DNA of 64,000 bases from Hyposmocoma kahamanoa (taxonomy: Eukaryota; Arthropoda; Insecta; Lepidoptera; Cosmopterigidae), in contig NW_020654810.1 in the NCBI RefSeq assembly GCF_003589595.1, positions 21,763,878 through 21,827,877 on the forward strand, in the 5' to 3' direction. The position numbers were made by a program, and so were the translations under genes. The notes under the pieces are model-generated. The model was not told the DNA's origin. It made no database searches and worked only from the letters and a program-made list of their open reading frames with translations. Every line of letters starts with the position of its first letter. Positions within the stretch are counted from its first letter, which is position 1. Below, piece after piece: positions 11,273 through 22,717 of this stretch.

Positions 11273-13652
11273 TTACGCTGTTTTCTTATCTACACAATGT
11301 GTAACATCAGCGTAATCGTCGCGTGGGGATATCATGTTAATTTCTCCTATGATTTCGAAATCCATTTCATGCCTTTTGACAACGCCTTCATATTGCATGT
11401 TATCCTGTACCATCTGGATTGCTAATAAATAATATGTAATCTTATTCGTGTAATCAAAGTCGAACCTAAACCAATGATGCCGTAATATTGATTTTATTTC
11501 AAACTGTCTCTTGGTTACATTGATTACGCGATACAGTAAAATTTCTGGAACGAGTATTGCAGCGATGTCAGTAGACTGAACTTCATTTAAAGCGTGACAG
11601 CTGCACCATCTAGCGCTTACTTCCATGTTTTCACAGCGTCTATCTATAGATTTTTCTTCAAACAAACTACTGCACTGCGGGCAGAATTCAGGAGGTATAA
11701 TCGTGACACTGTTATCCGATAATTTGAGAATTTGCCACAACGTAGAATGCAGATCACAGTGAGTAGTGAGACGATGTTGATTTATTTTCAAGTTGCTAAA
11801 CATCTCTCTGTAACGTTCCCGAAGTGAACGCGGAAACTTCATAAAAAGCATCGGTAGCTGCTCATCGTAATACGACTCTACGGGAACTTTCTGTGGTCCG
11901 TAACGTATTCCATGATCACCCAGAAAAATTATTATAGTATTATTCCGTGTGTCCAAACTATTTATGTCTTCGAAAAATCGAATAAGCCGATTTTGCAATA
12001 GTGTTGGTATACGGTTCGGATCATGACTATAACTTAGTAACCAAAAAAATCCATAGAATTTATTTTCCTTATAAGCTTCTACAAATTGATAAGCATAATC
12101 CAGAATATAATGTGCAATAGGTTTGTTTCTTAAGCATACGATATTGCCAAGCTCTGTAACACCTAATAACAACAATGGAAGAGTGTAATGATCGGTTGGC
12201 ATTACTTTAAAATCCATTGCGGCAGGTCCGTGATCTTCACCGTAAACTGTGAAATAACCACGTCTCTTAAAGTTACTCCACATAAATAAATCGTTACAAT
12301 GGTCAACGCCAAATCGACACTCTTTAGTGGATGTGGATGATTTTTTGCCTGTATGCAAAATCATAAGATTCGGGTAAGTGTTGCTTTCAGCCTGTAAATT
12401 TTAAATTCGTAGGGTGAGCAGTCAACTACTGGTGAGATAGTTATTAACGACCCAATATAAACTTATGTAAGTCTTGTTATTATTTGAAATTAATTTATAA
12501 TAAAATGAAATTTAAAAAACATTGATTTTTATTCATTTTTGTTATTTATTTACCCACCTTTTGGAATCCCCTGTAGTCCAGCCAATTGTTGAACTTTAAA
12601 TATTTGACAAGCTTCGGCATACTTTGAAAAGCTCTCGCTCGAGACATGGTGTCCATTCCTAATATGAGTACGTTCAAAGATTCCTCATGCGTAGCTTTCT
12701 CCTTGGGACGTTCCTTTAGTACAATGTAAGCATCTTCATAAGTCGAGTTGTTTGATAGCAATTGTTTTTTCACTTCACATTTTACTGTGATAACTTCATG
12801 TAGTAATAACATTCTTGTTCCGTGGACGAATGGCGTGCATGAAGTAAATCTGCGAATATATGTTCCAATCTTAGCATTATAAAAGAAAGATATGCACAAT
12901 AATGAAGTCCTTTATTTATATATTTTTAGAGAAAACTTACAAATATGATTCTAGCAAATCTGATGATTGTGCCCTGCGACAATGAGCCTGACAGCATCAA
13001 CTGCGATGATTGTTAACGTAATAAATGTGTGCTCTATTTACTTTGACTTACGTGATCCTATCAATGTAAGGTGGTGGAACTACAAATTGGGAACAGCACT
13101 CGTAAGTATTATTTCCAAATATTTTCTTCAATCGCTTGTCTTTTATAGTGTATTCAATAAAATCTTTGTTGTTGGGTAACTTTTCTATATACACTGCGCG
13201 TGTCCCACAATGGTTATTACAATTGTTGGGCTCAACAATCCGATGTTCATTCCAAACATTTGGTATGGCACATCCAGGTGTATCGATGAGATATTCGTAA
13301 TCTGTTGCACAAAATACGTTATTGAGTACGTAGATGTGGTTTTTACTTGTGACATTTTGGAAACTATCTCTCACATTCACATACACCATGAGGTTTGGTT
13401 CCTTAGTGATTGCTAATTAATTGGAACATTGAATTTAAATTTATAACACTATTTATACGATGCTATTCTATACGTTTTCCATTATGGCGACTTATAAGTG
13501 CAATACTTATTTTGGAAATACATTTACTTACCATTTTTTAATTCCATTGATAACCATGGTTTAATTTTTGAATAACTAGAATCATTTGTGTTCGCCTTTA
13601 CCAGCAGATCATAGTGATAATAATAGAAAAACATCCCTAGTGTCATTAACAT
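11273..13652 (-). CDS. DUF229 protein, copy B (intact, four exons)
   Basis: Predicted secreted or membrane-anchored DUF229 protein of 630 residues; the family is of unknown function and shares the alkaline-phosphatase-like fold. Minus-strand exons are 13532-13652, 13052-13412, 12558-12849 and 11273-12391 (121, 361, 292, 1119 nt) with GT-AG junctions and phases 1, 2, 0. The start ATG at 13652 is chosen because it is shared with copy C, whereas sequence further upstream is out of frame between the two. The hydrophobic N-terminus is MLMTLGMFFYYYHYDLLV. Conserved motifs are DTPGC, NNTYECC, GMDTMSR (probable metal and nucleophile site), NTYPNLM, GEDH, YSHDPN, LGDHGIRYG and a C-terminal Cys cluster CPQCSSLF. 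No internal stop. It is about 93 percent identical in protein to copy C by eye in the last exon. Confidence 0.88.
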
Positions 13653-13879
13653 TCTTGCTGGTTTTGGGAATAAAATGTTGAGATATAGTACTGAAAAATT
13701 CTATATAGTAAACATTAAGAAATTTTTATTCGCAATTCGATCCTCAATGCCGTTGCATTAAATTACCTGGCCGTATATACATAAACCCGTTGGTTTACCA
13801 CCTCAACGGCCAGGTAATTTAAAATGGGTTTCAAGGTTGCTACGTAGTTTTTAGTGTACTGCACTTTCATTAAAACGGA

Positions 13880-16800
13880 CCACAATGTATTTAGCTACTG
13901 GTAAGGTAAACTAGATATCCTCTGAACCCTCCAGCCGCTTAGGGGTTTTGGAATTGGTGAGGCGGTTTTCACTGTCGAGAGATAAGCCACCAAAGTGGAA
14001 ATTTGGTAGTTAAATTTCGAGGCAACGGCTTAGTGGTGTTAACTGCTAGCTGTGCAATGCACCACAGAAAGTGAGCTTGTCTACAGCTCCGGTACCTATC
14101 TGGACAATATGGAGGGTGCTATAGGTAACCGGGTGAAGCCTGTATTAACGGGCTGATTTGGGGTCAGAACAAGTCTGATAAGGTCCCTGTTTGCACAGGT
14201 AATTTCCCTTCCCGTATAACCAAAGGTTAGGGAGCAAGGGGCACCATAAACTAAACTCAACGCAAGATATGGATATCGAGACCCTACAAGTGACCCCTGA
14301 GTGGTGCTAGAGAGCAACAACTATCGGTGGTAGGCTTTGGCCGTGGCTAGTAACCACCTTCCCGACGCAGTCGAGTCGCCAAATGGTTTATCCGTGTTCC
14401 GGCTCGTGTTCGAGAGTTACATTAGGAGGTCCGGTCTGAACAGTTGCATTGCGTCCAACGACGAGTAGTAGCTGCTTGTACTGCCACACTGAGCACTCGG
14501 TTCTGGAGGCTAGCGGGATCCGAAGCACGCTGCACCGCTGGCCGACCGTGAGAAGTTGGGGACCATAGTAGCGGGAAAGCCACTCGTGAAAGGCTGTCCC
14601 GCCACCCAACGAAAAATCACGGAATGCTCCATCTTCCCGGTTGGCGACCGGAGAGGAGGACCAAGTGGCCATCTACGGGGGGGAATGCGAGCGTCCCCGC
14701 AGTCTCAAAACCGCTTATACGCTCGTGTGGCAGGCAGTGTGAGCTTGTTTGGACACGACGCAATGCTTCGTTCAACTACCTTTCTCCTGCCTGTTCGCTT
14801 CTCCAATTTATCATGACATACAAGAAAAGGATAAAATTTACACAGCGGTTGCACGTCCTCCTACTAAAAGTGCACCTCACTAACATCCGAGGTCTGCACT
14901 GAAATCTCGATTCGGTCCACCAACATGTTGAAACCGATAAACCGCAGCTGCTGTTCCTCACACGACGCGACACGGCGTACCTCAACCACCCATGGTATGC
15001 TCTGGAGCACAAGTTCCTACCTCGTGCCGGAGTCTGTGTGTACGTTCGTGATGACATCTGTGTCAAGCGTCTCAAGAACTTTGAGGCACCGTGTTTTTCT
15101 ATTTTGTGGCTTCTGGTTGACACAGGAGTTACCCAAATAGTATACTGCTGTGTCTAACGCTCGAACAGAGGAAATCAGGAGACAACCAAGCTGTTTCAAC
15201 ATCTGAGCGAGACGACTGATGAGGCTCAGCTCAGGTATCCAGCGGCGCAACTAGTCATTTAGGGGACTTTATTGCCCAAGAATGGTTGTTCCCAAAGCAG
15301 ATGACCGATCATGCTGGGCGAGAGACGCGAAAACTTGCGTTATCGCTAAGCCTTTCCCAGCTTGTCTGTGGCGCCACAAGGATCTAAGTTTTTTACCAAT
15401 TAATTATGATTGAGTATGAGACTCATCATATCCCTCACTTCTCACTCTCTTCATATCCCTGGCAGGCTTGCTTTACTTCAGGTGACTCGTCGTATATCGA
15501 CTGTAGTTGAGGTCTTGCGATTGGGCATGCAGTATTACATACCATACTTCGATGTACCCAATCGACCCCAAGCTCGTCCATCGTTCAATGCTGACCGTAG
15601 TCGTGCTGAAGCACAAAAACAGTCTGCGTACAAAGTTGGGCAGATGCTTGACTACGCAAAGCTCTGAATACTCGGAATCTGAAGAAAGCCTTTAATAAAG
15701 CCGCCAAGAAGAGCAAAAGTGTGTTACCCAGGGCCAAGTTCGACCATGTGCGCCGCATAGAAGCCAAGCTTGCCTCTTTTCAAGCAGGCAGCAAGTCCTT
15801 TTGGTCCCTGGCCAAAGCGGTCGAAAAAAACGTTAGTAGCCACTCAATACCATCTCTGCTGAGGCCAGAAGGCTCGCTGGCCCATACTGCGAAAGAGAAG
15901 GCAAATCTCTTCGCCTCACTCTTTGCAGAGAGTTCGCGTCTGGATGCCGCAGGATACCTATCACCTTCTTTACCTCAGACTGACTGCACTATGGCGCCAG
16001 TTCGCATACGCCAAAAAGAGGTACTCAGAACTCTGCGAAGTCTAGACGTGCATAAAGCTAGCGGGCCAGATGGAATTCCAGCAATAGTCCTGCGTAACTG
16101 TGCGCCTGAGTTGTCTCCTATTCTCACACTTCTGTATCGCCTCTCGCTTGAGACAGGTGTAGTTCCCAGGTGGTGGAAGCTTGCGAATGTGTAACCAGTG
16201 CCTAAATAAGGAAGCAGAGCTGACCCTGTCAACTATAGTCCTATCTCAGTCACTTCCATACTCTGCAAGACTATGGAACGTGTACTTAACAACTGTCTCC
16301 TGTCGTACCTTGAAAACGAAGATCTACTGGGGATCTTCTTGTGTACGCATCTCACTTATGGAGCGAGGCTATAGGAGGGCATAGCGAAGCCGTTGCAGTG
16401 TCTTTAGACATTTCTAAGGTCTTTGACAGGGTTTGGCACGCAAGTCCTTTAAGCGAGCTTCCCTCTTATGGGCTTCCCACTGACCTTTGCAATTGGATTT
16501 CGGATTTCTTGAGTGAACGTTCGATTCGAGTGGTCTTAGAAGGCCACTCTTCCGAACATTGGGCGATAGATGCCGCGGAGTTCCTCAGGGTTCTGTACTG
16601 TACGCAACCCTCTTTCTGCTGCATTTAAACGATATGTTGATTCCAGGTACCTTTGGGTATGCTGGTGACAGCACAGTTGTAGACAGGTACTTGACCAATG
16701 CAAGGGTCAGTGGAGAAGAAATCCAGTCTTGTCGAGAGTCCATGGTTAGTCGTTTGAATTTGACACTGCAGTTAAGGCAGTCTCCGTTTGGGGCGATGCC

Positions 16801-17790
16801 AATCTTGTCAAATTTAATCCTACCAAAACGCAGGCGTCTTTTCTCCACTAAACGGAGTCCCTTTCATATGACTTTTCGTGATATCTATTTTATATCTATT
16901 GACTGTCTCCGTGGCCGAACGGTTACCATGCCGGACTGCCACGCAGAGGTCCTAGGTTCGATTCCCGGACCGGGAGAAATATTTATATCGCCTACATTTA
17001 TTTCTCTCGTGAGTTTGGGTGTAATTTGTGGTTGTCTATGTGTGTGTCCATAGCACCCGCGACACAGGATTTCCCTAGTGCGGGGCTATGTTGAGTGTGT
17101 GCGTTAGTATTATTATTTATTATTATTATTTATCTATATCGATAGCCGACCGTTTTCACCTACTTGGAATGGACCTGTCGTCCAATCTGAACTTTGGCAG
17201 ATACATTGAATCCATGGCCAAAAATGCCAAAAATGCAGCCAAGAAGCTTGGGATCCTTTCCAAGGTGAGGCGTCACACGTCCGGCATGACACGACTCGTC
17301 ACAAGTCCGGTCGTGTATGGAGTACTGCTGCCACTTATGGGATGGCTCTGCTAAATACCATTTGGCCACCTTGGATTCAATAGACAAGCGTGCTAAGAGG
17401 CTTATAGGTGACTTGGAATTAGTAGAGGCGAAGCTGCAGAGTCTTGAACACCGCCGTAGAGTTGCCAGCATATCGGTATTCTACAGAATATATCACGGAG
17501 AGTGTGCGATGCAATTGCATTATTTGATCCCGCCTTTCCGTTTCCATCATCAGGAGACTTCACGTGGGCAGGGGTTCCACCCCTATGTTGTGATATTCCC
17601 CGGATTCGCCCGAAGCGTTTCACTTCCACATTAATATGGCGAGTGGCTAGGGAGTGGAATTCCCTGCCTGCAGACTTGTTCCCCGAACGCTATAACTTGG
17701 GTCTTTTCAAGGCGAGAGTGAAACGGCATTATTTAGGTGTGCATGCTACATCCTCGACCTCATCGTTACTTTCCATTAAGAGAGATGGAG
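13880..17790 (+). mobile_element. Degenerate LINE (CR1/jockey-type) with GC-rich leader
   Basis: A GC-rich leader (about 13880-14870, also found at 25240-25640 and, reversed, at 49480-49965) precedes a broken endonuclease/reverse transcriptase ORF. Seen in order: the endonuclease start NIRGLH near 14888 and ALEHKFLP near 15001, a region with FNADRSRAEAQKQSAYK (15582), the RT entry SLDVHKASGPDGIPAIVL (16045), motif A SLDISKVFDRVWH (16401), motif C changed to YAGD (16660) where YADD is needed, and the tail EYCCHLWDGSAKYHL (17320) to about 17750. Several frameshifts and stops occur. A SINE interrupts it at 16902-17131. A related 5' portion occupies 63080-63958. It is immobile by itself. Confidence 0.8.
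16902..17131 (+). mobile_element. tRNA-derived SINE family S1, copy inside the LINE
   Basis: The tRNA-like head has an A-box-like tggccgaacgg and a B box ggttcgattcc. The body contains gagtttgggtgtaatttgtg and the tail is (att)n. The LINE reading frame resumes after it. The flanks share a short atctat word that may be the target duplication. Sister copies are at 19132 (minus), 34869 (minus), 38850 (plus) and 41361 (minus). Confidence 0.85.
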
Positions 17791-17879
17791 GTCAAATGCG
17801 CATTTATTTATTTATGAAAAAAAATTTTTTTTTAAATATATGGGACTGCTTGATGTCCACCGGCACGTCCGGTTGTCTC

Positions 17880-18172
17880 AAGTGATTTTCCTCGACATTA
17901 TTTGAGATCGAAAGTTAAATTTAGCACGCAAATAAACTATCGTGTAGTCAAATTTTAAATTTTGATTGTGATTAATACTTTTCGGGGTTATCAAATAGGA
18001 AGTGAAAAAAAATCGGCATTGATTAGGGAGAAAGACTTATATATTATAAAAAAACTCAGAGTATATATAAGCTATAATAATACGCTATTCGAAGGGGAAA
18101 TGTTTCCAGTCTCCTGGACACGATGCCCCAGGGTTCCAGGTAATAGCCCTCGGGAAATTTTCTATTTATAGG
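17880..18172 (+). repeat. Duplicated AT-rich segment with a LINE scrap
   Basis: Pairs with 25700-25890 (shared aatttagcacgcaa and gattagggagaaa). Its end at 18085-18172 pairs with the LINE ORF end at 26605-26690. No independent gene. Confidence 0.5.
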
Positions 18173-18208
18173 TTATATATTTATTATATGTGTATATTAT
18201 AAATATGT

Positions 18209-18547
18209 TTATAAATATATTGTGCGTGGGAGAAGGCTCTTCTGAAACCGTACAGGACGACATCGACTCGGCTTCAGAGTGTGAGGATGGACTCCTTGCC
18301 GATGGCGAGCGATGCGATAATAAAATGTTGCTGTTGGCATCATATTAAACAGTTCTTCAGAACATTGGCCATTGTACAAGCGATAGAACAGACATAGGGA
18401 GGCAAAGTCTCTGCTCCAAGACAGTGGTACAAAATCGTCTACAAGGACAGGATCGTCAACAATTCTCATGACACGTCTTTGAACCGCGTCAAAGGGCCCA
18501 AGCTGGCATCCAGGAACTCCCGCCCAAAGATGATAGCAGCATTCCAT
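18209..18547 (-). pseudogene. LINE ORF2 C-terminal fragment (left block)
   Basis: The minus frame contains HLWAGVPGCQLGPFDAVQRR, SLCLFYRLYNGQCSEELF and HPHTLKPSRC, the tail of a CR1/jockey-like reverse transcriptase ORF. The polymerase core is missing. The paralogous fragment in the right block (27345-27578) is interrupted by other LINE sequence. Confidence 0.7.
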
Positions 18548-18550
18548 ATG

Positions 18551-18580
18551 GAGATATTATATTATATATACATTAGAATT
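18551..18580. other. Empty target site of the pogo element
   Basis: The sequence attatatata-cattagaatt is continuous here. In the right block the same words are split after the TA by the 2614-bp element at 27602-30215, with TA on both sides. This is a natural pre-insertion allele preserved by the segmental duplication. Confidence 0.85.
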
Positions 18581-19131
18581 TTTAATGACATAAAAGGGTT
18601 GGACTGAACAAAAGGGGGCAAATGCTGCCATGCTTACAATATTAACAGAGTGTGTTTGAAATACATACTAGACTTACTGTGCTTACCATAAGCTCTGCAG
18701 TATGGAAACGGAATTTCTAATATATTAATTTATATTATATTATAATTTCTAAATAATTTTCAAAAAAATATTATGTTTTTAAAGTCTCGTTTCCATAGTG
18801 CCCCCTCCGCTTCAGTATGACCAATAAAAGTATTATATCATTCTTTGTCTTATATTTAATAAAGTCATACCAATTCACCGAAAGTACGAGTACTAACTGA
18901 GAACAACTAAGGAAAACCTAATAATATTTAAAAAGGAATGAAACCAACCAAACCAATGAAATTAATAAAATGTAATTATACACTATCAGATTTTTGAAAT
19001 GAACTTGACGTCCAACAGTATTGAAACGGGACGCTGGATGATGAGGTTCTGGCTTCGGGAAAGAAACTTTTTTAAGTTGGTTCTAGTCTGGGTATTTTGG
19101 GTAGTCCTCCGGGGTTAATTCCGTTTTTAAA

Positions 19132-19315
19132 AAAAACGGAATGAACTCCTGCATCACGGGTGCCATGGACACACACATAGACAAACACATATTACACCCA
19201 AACTCAGTGGAGAAATAAAATGTAGGCCATACAAATATTTGTCCTGGACGGAAATCGAACCCGAGATTTCTGCGTGGCAAACCAGCAAGGTAACCGTTCG
19301 GCGACAACGGCAGTT
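19132..19315 (-). mobile_element. SINE family S1, copy
   Basis: The reverse strand shows the tRNA-like head (B box region near 19255, A box region near 19295) and the body word gagtttgggtgtaata. The corresponding position of the right block (about 30745) lacks it, so it probably inserted after the duplication. Confidence 0.7.
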
Positions 19316-19427
19316 AATTTGATTAAGTTTGATTCGCTAATAATTAAAAATAAAATAAAATTTCATAAAAAAAGCGTATTGTTAAAAAAAATCGTTAAAC
19401 AAGTATGTAGCGTAAATGTGAATAGAA

Positions 19428-19692
19428 TAGACGGAGACGTCTGTGTGTACGTCTCCGTCTATCAATTGTTGACGCTGTACTATTTCAGTTTTCTAATTTG
19501 TCATTTCAGCTCAAACGAGAGTTGATATTCAAAAATGATAAAAGGCCCATTTGCCTGATAAGTTGCCAGGGGTGGATGGCCCTTATTTCGTCTCTATTCC
19601 TGGTTATATACTCGGTGCTTATACCTAATCTGATTATAGAAATGGCAGTTAGAGAGAATCTCGTCAACAGTGTACAGCTAACTTGTGATTAG
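19428..19692 (+). repeat. Repeat family R2, copy 2, with a hairpin
   Basis: Shares gttgacgctgtactatttca and the ggcccttatttcgtctctat words with the copies at 1205 and 30745. It begins with an inverted repeat, agacggagacgt / acgtctccgtct around an 8-nt loop (19429-19460). Confidence 0.6.
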
Positions 19693-20189
19693 GATAATTG
19701 ATGATTTGTTTTTATGAGATTTCCATCTGTGTTTCAAATTTTCAATTGTCGCTTAGGAGACCGCGGCATGTCAATCGAATAACCAAAGATTTCAAGTAGA
19801 TTTTTTTAATAAAAAAAGTAATATTAATGCCACTTCTCTACAACCTCCGCACGTAAACAAGAATAACTATTATAAAATAGTGTTGTTTCATCTACAATCG
19901 GTATCAGACTGCGATATTAATATTGTCACATGTGAATATGTTACAAGAACAGCTATTTATGTACATATATCAAGTGACTTATCTGAATGGCCATTGTTTT
20001 ATATTGTATCCAATAATTAACAAAAGCAAATCGTAAAGAAACAACTTTATGTGACAGGCTCGGCATTTCTTTTTTCTGATGTTGAATTAATATGTACCAA
20101 AACACTGACTTTTACGCTTGTACCTCCATAAGTTCGATTCTTGCTTACTTGAAGTTGAAGTCAGTGCCTGCCTTGACCATGATTTTTTA

Positions 20190-20487
20190 CTATAATACCA
20201 AGCAACGGGACGGGCAAGTCGTGCGCCTGATGGTAAGCTACACGCCTGTCCACAACAGTTGCAGTACCACTCACAGCTTTAAATCGCAAAGATCTGAGAG
20301 GCATTGCCACTGTGCCCGTCACCCTGAGACATAAGTTGACAAATCCCATGTGCCTGTAATTTCACCAGCACCCTCACCCTTCTAAACCGCTAAGCCGTAA
20401 TGCTGACATTACTGCTTGGCGGCAGAAATAGGTAAGTAGGCAGTACTTCCCTGGACGAACTCTTTCACATAGAGCTCTAACTGCTGT
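20190..20487 (-). mobile_element. S2 repeat, near full-length copy
   Basis: Contains gacgggcaagtcgtgcgcct near 20210 and gcttggcggcagaaatagg near 20415, ending in the family start gtagagctc-like word near 20471. Pairs with 31573-31740 at the end of the right block. Confidence 0.65.
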
Positions 20488-21902
20488 TCATCTTCTCACC
20501 CAATGCTACCCCCAGATGGGCGTACGAAGCATCATACCTGGAAGGTATATGTCACGACAAGAGGATATTAATTCTGTGGGAGCCAGGAAAGTCCTTCATT
20601 TCTTCAATGCTGTCGGCCTTGGCTCTGAACTGTAATCACAATATATCAGTTGATGGTCGCAGCGATGAAGTGCTGCATATGCCCCGAATTAAGCCACCCT
20701 GATAATGATAATATACTCCAAAACCGGAGTGCAGCTCACGTTAATGCTCCACATTACTGTTAAGCTCCTTGTTAAAGAATCCGTCCAGGGAAGTACTGCC
20801 ACCTTGCCTATTTCTGCCGCCAAGCAGTATTAATAACAATAATAATAAAAATAAAAGATTTTATTTCGGACACAATCCATAGCTTGATAGTATTGCAACT
20901 TATAATCTAATGTTAGTATTTTATAACTATAGTGGTGGTAAACATCGTGTAATCTTGGAATTTCCCAACGCTAAGTATGAAGCTGCATCCAGCGGCGTAG
21001 TATTGAGGAGTCCCACCCATCAGCGAACACCCTTAAGATTGGGTTGGTGCGGAGGAGCACCGTCTCCTCGTTATAACGTAAAAGTCATACGTGCGCGCCT
21101 CCGCGAATATCCTTTACGCGCTACAGCGCCACGGTAACGGTGCAGATAAATTACAGGCATATGAGACTTGTTAACTTATGTCTCAGGTTGGCGACTTGTT
21201 CGTCACGTCATTTGGTGTCATTAAAAAAAGAATTAATGGCCGAAGGTTTTGTACTGTAGGCACTAGATGAGGGGGTCCTGGGTTCGATTCCCGGTAGGAT
21301 CAATTTAGGAAATGAACGTTTCTAAATTGATTATGTCCGGGTGTTCTGGGGAATGCCCCGAAGTGAATTCCCTTGCTTTGTTTGCATTGCTTACTCGATG
21401 TACAGGGAACGTCCTAATTTGACAATAAATACATAGGTACGCGTATGCTGTAGACTGATAAAAATTACAAAAAGAACGGTGGTAGTAGTAACCTGTAGCG
21501 AGCAAGAAGTTACCTATTCGATAATTATATTCTAAACATGTCCTACGATGATACAGAGAATTTATTAATTATCCCAAAATAAATGTTGTCTAATGAATAT
21601 GATATAAAATGTCAATATATATAAAATGAATACGTTTAAACGTATTCAGTCAATTAGTACTTTTTACCGAAATACAGGATTCTCCTAGATCAGGTATACG
21701 TGTTATATTTTACGTTGATACGCATAATTAGTCTTAAGTTATTCCTTTGTACAATAAGTTATTTAATAAACAATTTATTATTATTATTATTTCAAGTCTA
21801 TATTTCAGGTCACCAGGACCCCTTGGAAAATACAAATTTGCAACTTGGAATTATGTACTTGTACATTGATAAAGTACATATCAATAACAAGTACAAGTGC
21901 GG

Positions 21903-21936
<34 letters not shown>

Positions 21937-22144
21937 AATGGAGGTGGGTGATTGTTGTGCATGTAATTATGTGAGAGGATGTGAGTATGCGAGGACGAGG
22001 GAATTGTAAGAAGATTAGACGAGTGGGTGTTAAAGAGCGTGTGATTAAAGAGTACGATCCTAAAAGTAATTCACATAATTATCGAATAAATTGAATCTCA
22101 ATAATTTTTGAAAAAGGTAATAAAAATAAAACGTACGTAAATAA
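20488..22144. other. Spacer between the duplicated blocks
   Basis: Holds two scraps of S2 (20755-20835 and 21150-21235), a perfect 20-bp palindrome gaatacgtttaaacgtattc at 21628-21647 and a GT microsatellite. A GC-richer patch at 20985-21135 with an open plus-strand frame resembles no product I know. Confidence 0.4.
21897..21937 (+). repeat. GT microsatellite
   Basis: Mostly uninterrupted (GT)n preceded by gcgggtgcgtgtgc. Confidence 0.9.
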
Positions 22145-22717
22145 TAAAAAGTTTTTTTTAACGAAAGAAACTCCTCTCTTTATTCCATTAGATGACGATA
22201 AGCAACAATATATTCCACAATTTTCGACCGCCTTAAATAACGTAGGTTCGTAATAAATAAATTTAAGCTGTTTAAACATCAAAGTCATCCTTAGCGAACG
22301 GCTCGCTAACAGTCTTGTTGCCGTTTCGTCAATGTCATCGTCGAAATGTCCCCACATTCGCGGTTTGCTGTCCAAAGCGAAGGAAAGGCGAAGAGTGACC
22401 CTTCCTGTTACTCTTTTATTCTCTGGCCGTGACACCCTCGCGCCACTTTTGCAGTCACAATTAGTGAACTAAAAATTACTAAGCGTAACAAACGCGCAGC
22501 TGCCGTCCGAGCGTCCAATTTGAAGACGTCCTAAATGAAAATTCGGTGCCTACAATTTTCTAAGTTTTAAAAACAACAAACAATGAAGCCCTTTGGGACT
22601 AAAAGTAGTGCTTCACATCAAAAGACCAATCCCTACTATTCCCTACATACATTATGAGATTTTAAAGTTAAAGTTATATTAACTTTTTGTATTAACACCT
22701 CGGCTAGGTTGCACTGA

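Larger units (their letters stand above)
10680..20480. repeat. Segmental duplication, left block
   Basis: Collinear, direct-orientation counterpart of 22145-31745. Matching anchors in order are 10680/22145 (taacgaaagaaactcctctc), gene B/gene C, 13859/25237 (LINE leader), 17900/25710 (ttatttgagat followed by a shared AT-rich run), 18473/27510 (LINE tail), 18551/27590, 18820/30450, 19500/30950 and 20190/31573. The left block is interrupted by the LINE body and SINEs at 16902 and 19132. The coordinates are approximate. Confidence 0.8.

Noticed and set aside
14096..15250. Several overlapping open frames on both strands
   Set aside because: They lie in the GC-rich LINE leader and broken endonuclease, where long chance frames are expected.
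16905..16985. tRNA-like sequence with A and B boxes
   Set aside because: The same sequence is the head of a five-copy SINE family with a body and (att)n tail, so it is not a functional tRNA gene.
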